This document shows, in pieces, positions 35,976 through 46,696 of a stretch of DNA of 64,000 nucleotides. The notes beneath the pieces are model-generated. The model did no database searches. It saw nothing but the letters and a program-made list of their open reading frames with translations, and was not told the origin of the DNA. Positions within the stretch are counted from its first letter, which is position 1. Each line of letters begins with the position of its first letter. The stretch covers positions 1,178,001 through 1,242,000 of the forward strand of contig KK106982.1 of the NCBI GenBank assembly GCA_000611775.1, given 5' to 3'. Origin of the DNA: Umbilicaria muhlenbergii (lineage: Eukaryota; Ascomycota; Lecanoromycetes; Umbilicariales; Umbilicariaceae). The position numbers and the translations under genes are program-made.

Positions 35976-37971
35976 ATGTCCGCCAAATCAATCCTCGAAG
36001 CCGATGGAAAGGCCATCCTGAACTACCACCTCACAAGAGCGCCGGTTATCAAGCCAACTCCTCTTCCCCCCGCTGCTACCCACAATCCTCCCACGAAGCT
36101 TGCGTCGCTCTATTTTCCCGAAGATGCCTCGGTCCAATCCGTCCTCGACCAAGCCGAAACCACATACCCGTGGCTACTGGTCGAAGGCTCGAAGTTCGTA
36201 GCAAAACCAGATCAATTGATCAAGCGCCGGGGCAAGAGCGGACTTTTGGCTTTGAACAAGACATGGCCCGAAGCTCGAGCGTGGATCGAGGCACGAGCCG
36301 GAAAGGAACAACAAGTCGAGACCGTCAAAGGGTACCTGAGGCAATTCTTGGTCGAGCCGTTCATCCCACATCCTGATGGGACCGAGTACTACATCAACAT
36401 TAACTCTGTACGAGAGGTACGTTAGTTGTCTCCGTTTCTCACGTGTTGCCCTGTCCATTGCACCAAAATTGATTACCAAGGCCGATTTGGCCTTGGATCC
36501 GGGATTGCAATTCTCCAGGAAGTCTGCGATTCTGCGCCGAGCATTTTGCATGTTTTCTTCAAGATGTGGATGATGAGAAAAGACCAGGTCTGCCTGGGCT
36601 TCTCTCGACCCCGGTACAGCCCCTCGGCTCGCGTCATCAATCGGGCCAATGGATGCTAAACCCCGAGTCCTTACCCGCATGTGATCACGGGCTTTCCTCT
36701 TGTTTTTATCTGCGCAGACTCGTGTTTTAATTTGATAGCGCTGCCATACTCGCTACCAAGTTGTGGAAAGGGAGACTAGCGCTCCCGCGCGTGGCTTTTC
36801 CATGTGGGCTCGTCTGCTTCAGCCGCACCGCTCGCTCATGTTATTCTTCAAAGGCTCCAGTTCCTTGAGAGTTTACTGACAAGCTACGTGATAGGGCGAC
36901 TGGATTCTTTTCACACATGAGGGCGGTGTCGACGTCGGTGATGTGGATGAAAAGGCTGAGAAGCTACTGATCCCCGTCGATCTATCGCAATTTCCCTCAA
37001 ACGAGGAAATTGCGGCTACCTTACTGAAGAAAGTACCAAAGGGTGTCCACAACGTCCTCGTCGACTTCATCTCCCGACTCTACGCCGTCTACGTCGACTG
37101 TCAATTCACCTATCTCGAGATCAATCCTCTAGTCGTCATCCCTAATGAAGACGCCACCTCCGCCGAAGTCTACTTTCTCGATCTTGCCGCCAAGCTTGAC
37201 CAGACTGCCGAATTCGAATGTGGTGTCAAATGGGCCGTTGCCCGAAGCGATAAAGCTCTAGGCATCCCAGGTGCTAAGGAGACCAGCAAAGTCAGTGTCG
37301 ATGCAGGTCCACCCATGGAGTTCCCTGCCCCCTTTGGCCGTGAGATGAGCAAGGAAGAAGCCTACATCGCCGAGCTGGACGCCAAGACTGGTGCCTCGCT
37401 CAAGCTTACTGTCTTGAACTCGAAGGGCCGTGTATGGACACTGGTCGCTGGTGGTGGTGCTTCCGTGGTCTATGCCGACGCCATCGCTTCCGCCGGCTTC
37501 TCCAACGAACTCGCCAACTACGGAGAGTACTCTGGTGCGCCCACGGAAACACAGACTTTCCACTACGCTCGTACCGTTCTCGACCTAATGCTCCGCGCCC
37601 CTATCCACCCGGAAGGCAAGGTCCTCTTTATTGGTGGCGGTATTGCCAACTTCACCAACGTAAGCTCTTCTAATCCCTACATATATGAGGCTCGTTACTG
37701 ACTTCCGCAACAGGTCGCCTCAACTTTCAAGGGTGTCATCCGCGCCATTCGAGAAGTCGCCCCGGTTCTCATCGAACACAACGTCCAGATTTGGGTCCGT
37801 CGCGCTGGGCCTAACTACCAAGAAGGTCTCAAGAACATTAAAGCCGTCGGCAACGAGCTCAAACTCAACATGCACGTGTATGGGCCCGAGATGCACGTTA
37901 GCGGCATCGTGCCCTTGGCTCTCGCGCCCGGGAAGACAGATCTTGGAGATGTCAAGGAGTTCGGTGGTTGA
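35976..37971 (+). CDS. ACL2: ATP-citrate lyase subunit 2 (ATP-grasp/citrate-binding subunit)
   Basis: Partner of Acl1 in cytosolic acetyl-CoA production; corresponds to the N-terminal half of animal ACLY. Exons are 35976..36416, 36895..37659 and 37714..37971 (487 aa). The start [19 protein letters not shown] is the canonical fungal one. ATP-grasp features include [15 protein letters not shown] and the metal-site region YLEINPLVV. The citrate-binding domain reads [18 protein letters not shown] and [15 protein letters not shown]. Splicing joins NSVRE to [15 protein letters not shown], exactly as in relatives. The first intron is 478 bp, far longer than any other in this window. Confidence 0.97.
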
Positions 37972-38867
37972 TCATCTGCGCCGTAGTCGCAGGGTAGAAT
38001 GAGATTTCGTTGCTTGGGGATTGCGTGTGCGCGCTTCTGTGATGGAGCGTGGATTTTGATTCGGAAAGGAAAGACTCGAGGTGCATGTGGTGGTGCAACC
38101 ATGCCAGCTCACGCGATGTAGAATAGAAGCTGCGTGGGGAATTGCCACCTGCGAGATACAAGCAAGCATCTAAACCCTTTTGATCATCTGATATTTTCGA
38201 GCTCAACAGTAATTTCACAACTGCCTGGATGGCTGTGATGATTTGTCAGTGTGAGCTCTACAGTGACTCTTTGCTTCTGGGCCGCTACGTGAACATATGG
38301 GGGCCGTCATGGATTTGCTTGAACAAAAGGGACTGGTTGTCGCAGTCGTGAAGGAGAGGCTGGAATCCTTCATATCTGTTTGTGCCCGGTAGTGAATTTC
38401 CATGTTAGCTTACTTGCCGTCCTTTCTGGTGAATGCACGTGCACCAAACCCTTGCACGTGCACTAAGCCCTGACGCTAGTACTGTTCCAGCCTTTCCACA
38501 TCTACTGCTTGCCCCCTTAGTCCTTCATCCAAGCCCCTCAACAGTAGTATCACAGCCAATATCAGCTCCGCTCACCGTTCTCGTTGCGTGATTTGACATG
38601 CTTATGTCGCAGCACGCAATCTACGGCTAATGAAGAGTGATGTAGATGTCACCTTCTCTGTGATAGCCAGCTTCTTCCTCTATATTTGGACGATGTAGAA
38701 CCCTAGATCACCCGTCACCTGTGCGTTCTTTGAGCACCTGATGCTCGTAGCTGCCGCATGCAAGACAAGTGGAGTAAGACCACGGTGAATGTCAGAAAGG
38801 GTATATGTAGGCTGTCAGTCAAGGTCAAGTGAAGCGCGCGCTGTTGCTATGAGGACGGTGAATGGGA
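37972..38867. other. gene-poor region, first part
   Basis: No gene is supported in these 0.9 kb downstream of acl2. A notable element is a pair of palindromes TGCACGTGCA at 38434..38443 and 38453..38462, each containing the E-box CACGTG. Otherwise I see nothing recognisable. Confidence 0.5.
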
Positions 38868-39200
38868 TGTTGGACAAGGAGGATCTGGATGTTATTGTGA
38901 AGGGAAGGGTGAGGTGAAGTGTTCTCAAAGAAGCAGAAGAAGGGCCGGTGACGCTGGTGAAGGAGAATCAGGAGTGCGGGTGGGATGACTTGCGTACGTG
39001 GGAGAAGGTGGAGGGCGGCTGCGTCAATGGTGAATGTGACTGCGGACAGGGTCTGGATGTTATTGTGAAGGAAGGGCGTTGTTGAGGTGAAGCAAAGGCG
39101 ATGTGAAGCGTTCAGAAAGGAGGAGAAGAAGACGTCATGCATGGAGCTGACGATGGGAACCAGGAGTCCGCTGCCGTCGGCGGTGAACTTTGGCATGGGG
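38868..39200. repeat. diverged tandem duplication, period about 168 bp
   Basis: Two related units share TCTGGATGTTATTGTGAAG at 38884 and 39052, followed in both by GGTGAAG-rich sequence and a GAAGAAG...CAGGAGT segment. A 123-codon minus-strand frame across the duplication is internally repetitive and has no recognised domain. Just downstream, AGACGCTTGTAAG occurs twice 21 bp apart (39255 and 39276). Confidence 0.7.
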
Positions 39201-39704
39201 GTGATTTCGATGCATATAGCAAATGAAAGCGTATAACGAGTGTGAGTAGTGCGGAGACGCTTGTAAGCAGTTTGAAGACGCTTGTAAGTAGTGTAGAACC
39301 TGGCAGATCAAATGTTAGTATGCCCAATATATGCTCATGTGTTTGTAAAATGTGCTGGAAAACTAAGGGGCTCTCCAAACCTGCCGCACAAGCATACAGC
39401 TTGTGCCATCCCGTTTCCCATCATAATCCCCCATGCACAGAAGTCGTAATAGCGTTCACTCCGAAATCCTGCGGCCCCCACTCCTTCACAGTCCCCTCCG
39501 TCGCCCCTACCTGTGCCGCCGTCGCCGCTTCATGCCTTGCTTCACGTCTTGCTTAGGACTCGGCGGGGCCGATGAAGCATCCGTTGCGGACGTGTCCGGA
39601 ACGTTCTATGAGGTGAATAGCGGCCAGGCCTTTTCATCCGCAGTTATATAAACCGCTGTTTCGCTGCCTTGGATGCAAGAAAATCATCATCAGTTGAAAG
39701 CCTC

Positions 39705-39990
39705 GAGCTTCTTCCTCGTTGGAGATGCGCCATCCATTCTTTCATACATACCACATCCTAGGCCTAGGACCTACACTGAAGACCCTGCTCTCGATGACAG
39801 TCTGCAAAGGACATCATAGTCAGCAAGGCCACTTTGAACCATGGAGCTTCTTCCTCCTCGAATATACGCCATCCATTGCTTCATACAGCCCATGTCCCAG
39901 ACTGAGGACGTACACTAAGGATCATGCTCTTGATGCCAGTCAGCCAAGATGCTTCGACAGAGCACAGTCACCTTGACTGGGGGAGCTCAG
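39705..39990. repeat. diverged tandem duplication, period about 139 bp
   Basis: GAGCTTCTTCCTC followed by CGCCATCCATT(C/G)(T)CTTCATACA begins at 39705 and again at 39844. The phrase ACAGTCACCTTGACT then occurs at 39964 and at 40116, so the pattern fades into the next block. Coding frames are not conserved between units. Confidence 0.7.
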
Positions 39991-40189
39991 CTCAGTGCCA
40001 CCCTTGAGATACTGGATTCATGATCTCTATACACCACACCTTTCCTTCTTCACCCACACTGAGCGTTGTGCTCACGGAAGAGGGCAACAGCAAGAGCATA
40101 CTGGACAAAGGAAGAACAGTCACCTTGACTGAGGGTCTTCCGTTCCTTGCCTATACCACATTGTATGGCTCCGGTATACAGCACCTCCT

Positions 40190-40950
40190 GGAGCCCAGCT
40201 TTCAGTGAGCTGGAAAGACATGGATGGAAAGAGAGCAGACAGGCGGAGGAGGTAGGAAGTAAGAGTACAGACATGTTGCCAATCCCAGCATTGGTAAGTA
40301 GCTTCCTCTTATCGGCTATCTTAGCAGACATAGCACTGACACAACTTTAGCGCTACCTCCAGCATGCGGTCCCACGACTTGGCAAGGAGAGACTGGTCGC
40401 CAATGCGAATTGTGCCATCGAAGGAGGAGGCCCAAGTGTGGGCAGTGCGGTGTGGGGGGAGTACATAGGCATGTTGCCAGTCCCAGCACCTATATGTAAC
40501 TTCCTCCTGTGGATAGTATTAGCAGACATAACACTAACTCAACTCCAGTGGTGCGTCGGGCATGCGTGCGGATTACAAGTGGAGGAGAGAATGGTGGCCC
40601 ATGCAAATTTGTGCATCGGAGGCAAGAGGCCCAAGTGTGGGCATAGCAGGTGTGGATGGGAGGAAGGATACAGGCACATTGTGGATCGAGGTATCTGGTA
40701 TGTGGCTTCCTCTTGTCGACTGCTTTATCAAACGTGATGCTAACTCCACTTTAGCGGCTGCGTCCAGTTTGTCCGGACAGGGACCTAGTCTGTAGGCCAA
40801 TGGTGGCCGATGCAGATATGTGTGTTGAAGGCAGAAGCCCAGAGGTGGGCATCACGGGTGGAAGAGCACCGGAGCTTAATCGATATTCGGCCTAGGTATG
40901 TCCCCTTGTATTGCGAAGGCAGAAGTTATGCTAACCTGTCAGTGATGCGG
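40190..40950 (+). repeat. tandem repeat of about 200 bp, each unit holding an intron-like module
   Basis: Four donor-like sites are spaced almost evenly at 40294 (GTAAGT), 40496 (GTAACT), 40698 (GTATGT) and 40896 (GTATGT): 202, 202 and 198 bp apart. Each is followed 30-40 bp later by CTGAC or CTAAC and then a TTTAG, CCAG or CAG acceptor (40350, 40548, 40754, 40942). Between modules lie exon-like pieces of 145, 149 and 141 bp that align at DNA level (for example GGCCCAAGTGTGGGCA in the first two). Their reading frames are shifted against each other and contain stops. A half unit precedes the first module. I read this as a duplicated exon/intron pair of a decayed gene or a spliced non-coding RNA. 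Confidence 0.65.
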
Positions 40951-41249
40951 AAGGCATCCAAACACAACGCGGAGGATACTCAGGAAGCGATCAACAGCTT
41001 TTCTGATCTGGCCCGTACCAACTGGATCATGCCGCAGCTTCCTCGGGAGAGCTTGCCAGGAAGACTGCGATTAATCGACAAAACCTCGGCCGGGCGCGGT
41101 CTCGTGGATGGATTCATTCGGCGCCGAAGGCAGACAAGAGCTGGGATCGATGTGCATTGGTACATGCCGTCTGCATAGGCGATGGAGGAAACAACTGGAA
41201 CATGGATCCCTTGCTGTGAACGGCAGCAATCCAGTTGGTGCGGCCAGCC

Positions 41250-42110
41250 GCCACTCTGCAGGCCAGACTGGCGGCGAAGCTTGCTTTGAGTGACGTCGTG
41301 GATCCTCTGGTCAACTTCCTGGTCTTTGAGAAGAGCGATAACACCCACTGTTGGCCAATCGGAGTTCCGCAGCAGCGGAGCCGCGCTTCGTGCTTCTCCC
41401 CAGCTGCGACACACCAGGGGGAACCTCTACCCAGGGGCACGAGGTGTACTGCTGAGATGCCAGGAGGGCCACAAAGAGCAAGAAAAGAAGAGTTCAAGAA
41501 CATATTGAACTAGCTCCAGGGACCTGCCTCGACGTAGGATAAGCAGACGATGTGTGTGCGAACCATAAGCACAGGAACATTAACAGCAGAAACATCGGTC
41601 TTACACCAAGCATACAACGATCATATGCAAGTCTCAACTTCGCAGCACACCTCAGACCTGGCCAAGCAGGTCCCGCAACTCTTCGACAGGCTTCGAAAGC
41701 AACGAAGACGAGGTCGAAGAATCGGCTGCGTGCTTCTTACCCACTAGCAGCTGCCGCACACCGAAAGAATTGTTGACCAACGAACATGAGGTCTATTACT
41801 TGTACCCCAAGAATAGCATGTTCATGAAAAAGAAGAGAGGACAGAACGTGGTCGAGAACATCCAGCCACCATCCTCGACATAGGATAAGAGGACGAAATA
41901 TATACAGATGGGTAAAAGAAGAAACATCAACTTCGGAAATGACATCCTTTCGCCGAGCATACAACCTCCGCATGCAAGCATCTTGACTTCGAAGTATACG
42001 AACGACAGGGACACAGAGACTAGTTGAACTAGAGTTCAAGAGTTTCGACAACAGCGCGATCTTTTCCAACGGCACGCAGATACCTGCCACTTGGCCCAAA
42101 AGGAGGTCGA
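41250..42110. repeat. diverged tandem duplication, period about 347 bp
   Basis: The phrase CCTCGAC(G/A)TAGGATAAG starts at 41527 and at 41873; GCATACAAC...GCATGCAAG occurs near 41610 and 41957; ACTTCG(C/A)AG follows in each. The preceding 250 bp of each unit also align loosely (GCTGC(G/C)...CACACC). No conserved reading frame spans the units. The remainder to 43010 contains open frames of up to 122 codons without ATG starts or recognised domains. Confidence 0.65.
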
Positions 42111-43010
42111 TGAACACTTACACCATCTGCGACCTCAGAATCCGCAAAGATGGATCAAAACCAATCGGCTAAAAGAGCGACGGGGAAGAAGTCAAAGGCT
42201 TGCTGGCACAGCAGCCTTACTTATCCGCATTGGACATTCGACCACGGCGCAAGGAAGACCTGAAGCAAGCTTCAACGTCTACGCAGGTCAGCATGCTGCA
42301 CTGGAGGACGAAGAAACCTTTCGGAATCCGACGGAATCCGCAGAAAAAAGGGGTGAAGAAGGGCGAAGACTGGACTAGCAGGAAGGTGGTTCGGAAAAGG
42401 AAATTCAAGAGGTGGTTTGAAGAGATGGTTGAGCGGAAGTTCTTTGACTTTGTGTCTTATCCTTGGTGTACTTCCACCGATCCATTTCACAAGCGGTGGC
42501 AGCGGAATCTGCAGAAGCCGGGCAGCGAGAAGAGTAAAGTCAGGAGTTTAAGGTTGTCACTAGGGTGACTCAAAGAGATGCTTGGAGGACTATCCCTCGA
42601 TCTCGTGTCTTTCTCTGCATACTGACAGTGATCCTTCCCAAAAGCCCGGGGGGGGTGGGCTCCGCACGGGAGCGCATCTGCGGTTAAGATGACAAGCAAC
42701 TCGCCGCCTTTCCACCTCAAACGCATTGCTGTTTTCGGAATTGAATAATTATAGCATAAAACACTCGTTTCTTTTCAAAGATTGCCTCATATAGATCAGT
42801 GTATGCTTGTTCATGATAGATAGTCAAGATAATGTACTAGTAATCTGCCCCTCTGCTCAGGCTGAGGATGCTTTTCTAAGCTCTGACCGCCTTCCGCCGC
42901 GCTAAATCTCAGTGCCGGCAAAATATCTACCGCCAACGTGAAAACAGTCATCCAAATTGCCCATGTAGTTCACGCCGTACCGCACCCTTCGAGGGTACCA
43001 AACTCCAAGA
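42111..43010. other. gene-poor region, last part, upstream of SEN54
   Basis: No gene is supported. A basic, Lys/Arg-rich open frame near 42200..42568 begins with TTG and has no family match. The last 200 bp must contain the SEN54 promoter. Confidence 0.45.
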
Positions 43011-44362
43011 ATGGCAGACCTAGACGAAGACGGCCCCGTCCCCGCTGGCACCCCCGCCGCCGACGCCGACCTCACCGAAGAAACGCAAGACTTCCGCTTC
43101 CTAACCAACCTCTCCCAGTGAGCCCCTCCATCCCCCCTCCAAATCCCCTCCCCGGCTCCCCGGCTAACCCCACCCCCCCAGAACAACGCTCCAGCCCTCC
43201 CTCCCCCGCCGCGGCGAAAAAGATTTCGAACCCCACGGCACCACCTCCCAAGCCTCCACCCTCTCCGCCTCCCGCACCGCCATGCACACCGCACTCTCCC
43301 ACCCGCGCATCCGCCCTCCGAAAACAAACATCATCGGCACCTTCGACGCCGCAACGGGGGAAACGACGGTCGAGAGTCAAAAAGGCCAGCATTTCCGCAC
43401 GATGGGACGGGCGGATGCGGAGGGGAAGGTCAGATTGTTGCCGGAGGAGACGCTGTATTTGCTCGAGCGGGGGAATCTGGATGTGCGATGCGGGGCGGGT
43501 GCGGAGGCGCCGGTGTTGAGTTTGCAAGCGGCGTATGCGCAGTTGGTGGGGAGGGAGGGGGTGGGGTTAGAGAGGTATACGGTGTATGCCGGGTTGAAAA
43601 GGAGTGGGTATGTGGTGCAGCGGGGGCCGGGTTGGGATGAGGAGGAAGTGGATGGGGATGTGGTAGAGGCTAGGGGGTTGGAGGCGGGGGAAAGGGAGGG
43701 TGTGGGTGCGTGGATGTATAGATTGTTGTTTGAGAGGAAGCCGCGAGCGCCGCCACCGTTGGGTCCGTTGGTGGGGCCGGGGCTTTATCGCAGTTATAGT
43801 GCGCTTTCGGGAGGTTTCGAGGCAAGACGCTTCCATATGCTAATGGACTCTAGATGACATTTACCGACTCCTCTCCATCATACCATATCACGACCCGACC
43901 CTACCAACAGCGCGGGAAACGCAAAATACAGCCGACAAGCTCGAACCGGTAGGCTGGGACAGCGATACTGTCGAACCACCTCGACCGCCTCGACTTCGAC
44001 CTTGCTTCTACGTGTGGAAGCCTCGGCCCGATTTCAAAAAGTCCTCTCCCGGTCCACCAGACTTTCGAATTGCCGTCCTTAACGGTCGAGAAACAGAGGT
44101 TCCTGTCCTCGAGCAACTGGATGGATTGCTGCAGAGCGTGCCTTATGATCCACCGCCGAAAAGTATGGAGAAACAAACATATCAGAAACTAAAGCACGGA
44201 TACCGAAACGTTATCCTGGCCGTTGTGGATCAAGGAGTGGTGAGCTACATCAGGCTTGCAGATGCAGGGTTCGGCAGGGAGAGACTATACGAAAGGCAGT
44301 CCAGAGGTGGCGGAAAGAGAGGAGGAGCAAGGGGTGGGAGAGGGAGGGGGAGGGGGAGATAG
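43011..44362 (+). CDS. SEN54: tRNA-splicing endonuclease subunit Sen54
   Basis: Structural subunit of the heterotetrameric endonuclease that excises introns from pre-tRNA. Exons are 43011..43117, 43182..43798 and 43854..44362 (410 aa). The N-terminal Sen54 domain contains RTAMHTALSHPRIRPPKTN, then GQHFRTMGRAD and EETLYLLERGNLDV; the yeast protein is 467 aa. The C-terminal part reads YRSYNDIYRLLSIIPYHDP and NVILAVVDQGVVSYIRLAD. The second intron has an unusual GTGCGC donor (43799), required to join YRSY to NDIYRLL. The protein ends in an RGG-rich tail (RGGGKRGGARGGRGRGRGR), a possible RNA-binding or methylated extension. The exons are very GC-rich. Confidence 0.9.
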
Positions 44363-44734
44363 TCTGGAAAATGGATGTCTCCGCTTAGAATAAAGTCGGC
44401 GCCTCTGTGGAGCGATGAGAAGGCGGACTGAATAGGAGGGAATTGTGGATTTACCATCAACTATAGACGTTGTGCCCATGGTGAAAAGGGGCGGAACGTA
44501 TATGCTCGTGATGGAGAGTGATTTCAATGGTACTCGACCTGGATCGGTCCGAAAATTCGCTTCATATACTCAAAACTGAATGTCTCTTGCGTTGTAGATA
44601 CTGCATCGCACTTTGTGCGCCAACGCATGGTAGTACACATTTTTCCAGATGATGCCGCTTTGTCTGCCTCCTTGACGCCTTAGGGATATCTAACGCCATC
44701 CTTCATGCAATCGTGACTTGTCTGTATGCTAAGT
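44363..44734. other. convergent intergenic region SEN54 / elongin C
   Basis: About 370 bp between two gene ends. It contains 3' UTR sequence only; no repeat, RNA or gene was recognised. Confidence 0.5.
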
Positions 44735-45251
44735 TCATACTACATAACCAATCAGCTCTCGTTCTATCCCTGTTGAATCTCCTGCCGAAAGACACTGACC
44801 ATTCAAGTAATCCGCCGCCATGAGTAACTCCAAGCACAACTCCGGCGGAATATCCATATCTGGCACATCCTTTGCGTTCTTGTACTTCTCGTTGTAGTAG
44901 AGGTATTCGCAGACTTTCTCAAGGACTATGCCACTGCGCGAACGTTAGTCCTTGAAAGTTGACTCATTTCAGCACGCGGCGGTTTACTTGATATTATTGA
45001 AGACACAGCGGCCGCTAATTGCTTCGGCGAAGTTGCCTGCAACGATGTCAACTTCTGGTGATCTCTATAGCGCTAGTAATCCTGCCGTAAAAGCGGAGGA
45101 GCCTAGAAGGTAGGGGAGGGGGTTTTGGCGTACTGGTAGGATCCAACATCCTCTTGATGGTGCCGGCGACATAAGCGCTCGATCTACGAACGATGAACTC
45201 AAAGCCATCATTCGAGACGAGTGTTACGTATTCGGAGGCTGAAGAGGACAT
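44735..45251 (-). CDS. ELC1: elongin C (Skp1/BTB-POZ fold)
   Basis: Adaptor of cullin-RING ubiquitin ligases and partner of elongin A. Exons are 45134..45251, 44988..45036, 44800..44933 and 44735..44739 (101 aa; yeast Elc1 is 99 aa). The protein begins [19 protein letters not shown] and has [31 protein letters not shown] and [19 protein letters not shown]. The last exon is only five bases (TA TGA), completing the final valine and the stop. It was chosen because the 60-bp intron has a GTCAGT donor, a CTGAT branch and a TAG acceptor, and the resulting ending matches relatives. Reading through instead would add 21 unrelated residues. Confidence 0.93.
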
Positions 45252-45464
45252 TGATGCATTGGTTTCTCTTGTCGGAGAATAGAAGTTGTCACTCTACTAG
45301 ACTGGGGGTGGTGTAAGCGAGAAAGTGACGCGCTTTCATTTGACGCGAAGGGCTAACCCCAATGGGGTAAAATGTCTTTGATATCACTTGATTCATATAT
45401 TGGATGATGTATAAGGTACTATCCATCATTTGAGACAGTGTTCACCCGGTTATAGTGTCTAAAA
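45252..45464. promoter_or_regulatory. short bidirectional promoter, elongin C / short-chain reductase
   Basis: Only 213 bp separate the two divergent start codons, so both promoters must overlap. No clear TATA box is visible on either side; the plus-strand leader ends in TCTAAAAATGG. Confidence 0.55.
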
Positions 45465-46458
45465 ATGGATTCGCCGGCCGAGGAAATCCCTGGCTCCAAG
45501 TATACCAGTTTCTCAAAGAAATTGTTCGTAGCTCCCAAGCTCCATGGCCGTACCGTCGTAGTAACCGGTGCGTCTCGAGGCATCGGCCTCGCCATTGCTT
45601 TTGCGTTTGGCGTACAACGTGCGACGAATATATTCCTCGTAGGTCGAAAAGAGGAATCTCTCCTCGAAGCTGCAGAACTCGTCTCCAAAGGATGTCGGAA
45701 AGAGCAATCTGTTCATGTCAGAGTTGGAGATGTGAAGGATAGGGATTTCTGGGTTGAGTTAAGGAAAAAGACAGTCAGTTGCACTATGACCGGGGTTTCG
45801 CTATCGTCGAACAAGACTGACATCTACATAGGCAGATATAGACATCCTGGTCAATGCAGCGGGAGTAGCACACTCGTCATTACTCGTGACTTCCAAGCCC
45901 GAAGTTCTCGAGAATGTGGTACAAACCAACTTGATGGGCACCATGTGGGGCTGTCAGATCATGTCCAAAGCAATGGTGAGGCAAAATAGAGAGCGCCACA
46001 ATACCGGATGTATTATCAACGTGGCATCGCTGCTTGCTGTAAAAGGCGGACAGGGTTCTACGGCTTACGCTGCTTCGAAGGCTGGCGTTTTAGGTACGAG
46101 AAGAACGACCTTGACCAAACAGTTGTGCTAATGGATCAAGGTCTCACAAGATCGCTGGCCGAAGAGTTGGGACCAGTGAACATCAGAGTCAATGCCATTG
46201 TTCCTGGTTACATCGAAACCGCAATGACAGAAGGTAACGCGCTCTTTCCCAGCCTTGGGAAATTCGCGCTGTGTCTATAAATGCTAAACTTACATTGAAG
46301 GCATGACACCGGAAGCTCGCGCGACTGCCTTGGAACGTATACCGCAGAGGAGATTTGGCACCACCGAAGAGGTTGCCGATGCAGCTATCTTCCTTGCGGT
46401 TAATGAGTATGCGAACAACTGCGTCCTAAACCTGGATGGTGGGTTAAGCGCAGGATGA
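45465..46458 (+). CDS. short-chain dehydrogenase/reductase, 3-oxoacyl-ACP reductase-like
   Basis: NAD(P)H-dependent oxidoreductase, probably of the mitochondrial fatty-acid synthesis Oar1/FabG type (inference from similarity). Exons are 45465..45773, 45832..46093, 46141..46233 and 46301..46458 (273 aa). The Rossmann glycine motif TGASRGIG is at about residue 33 and NAAG follows in VNAAGVAH. The catalytic Tyr-Lys pair is YAASK in GSTAYAASKAG, with the serine in INVASLL. The FabG-like loop reads NAIVPGYIETAMT, and the end is NNCVLNLDGGLSAG. The N-terminal 28 residues before the fold are too short to be judged as a presequence. Its substrate cannot be read from the sequence. Confidence 0.88.
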
Positions 46459-46696
46459 CGCGCCGATATAATCCGACGCCATACAAATCCACTCGGTAGA
46501 AAACGACCAAGAAACCAAGCCTCCATTCAGGGTATGATAACAGACGTGAAAGAAGAGCCGTCAGACATCCACTCCCACAAGAACGAAGATCTGGCCTGGC
46601 ACACGGACAGTGTTTTATTCGGAGAAGACAATGAACAAGAAATGCGTAAGTAGACGTGAACGATCGTGACACATGACGACATGGAGGCTATGGAAA

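Noticed and set aside
40351-40895. Single protein-coding gene across the 200-bp repeats
   Set aside because: Joining the exon-like parts gives stops, and the aligned units are frame-shifted against each other, so a working protein is not supported.
42200-42568. Basic 122-codon frame in the gene-poor block
   Set aside because: It opens with TTG, has no family match and shows no splice-supported extension.
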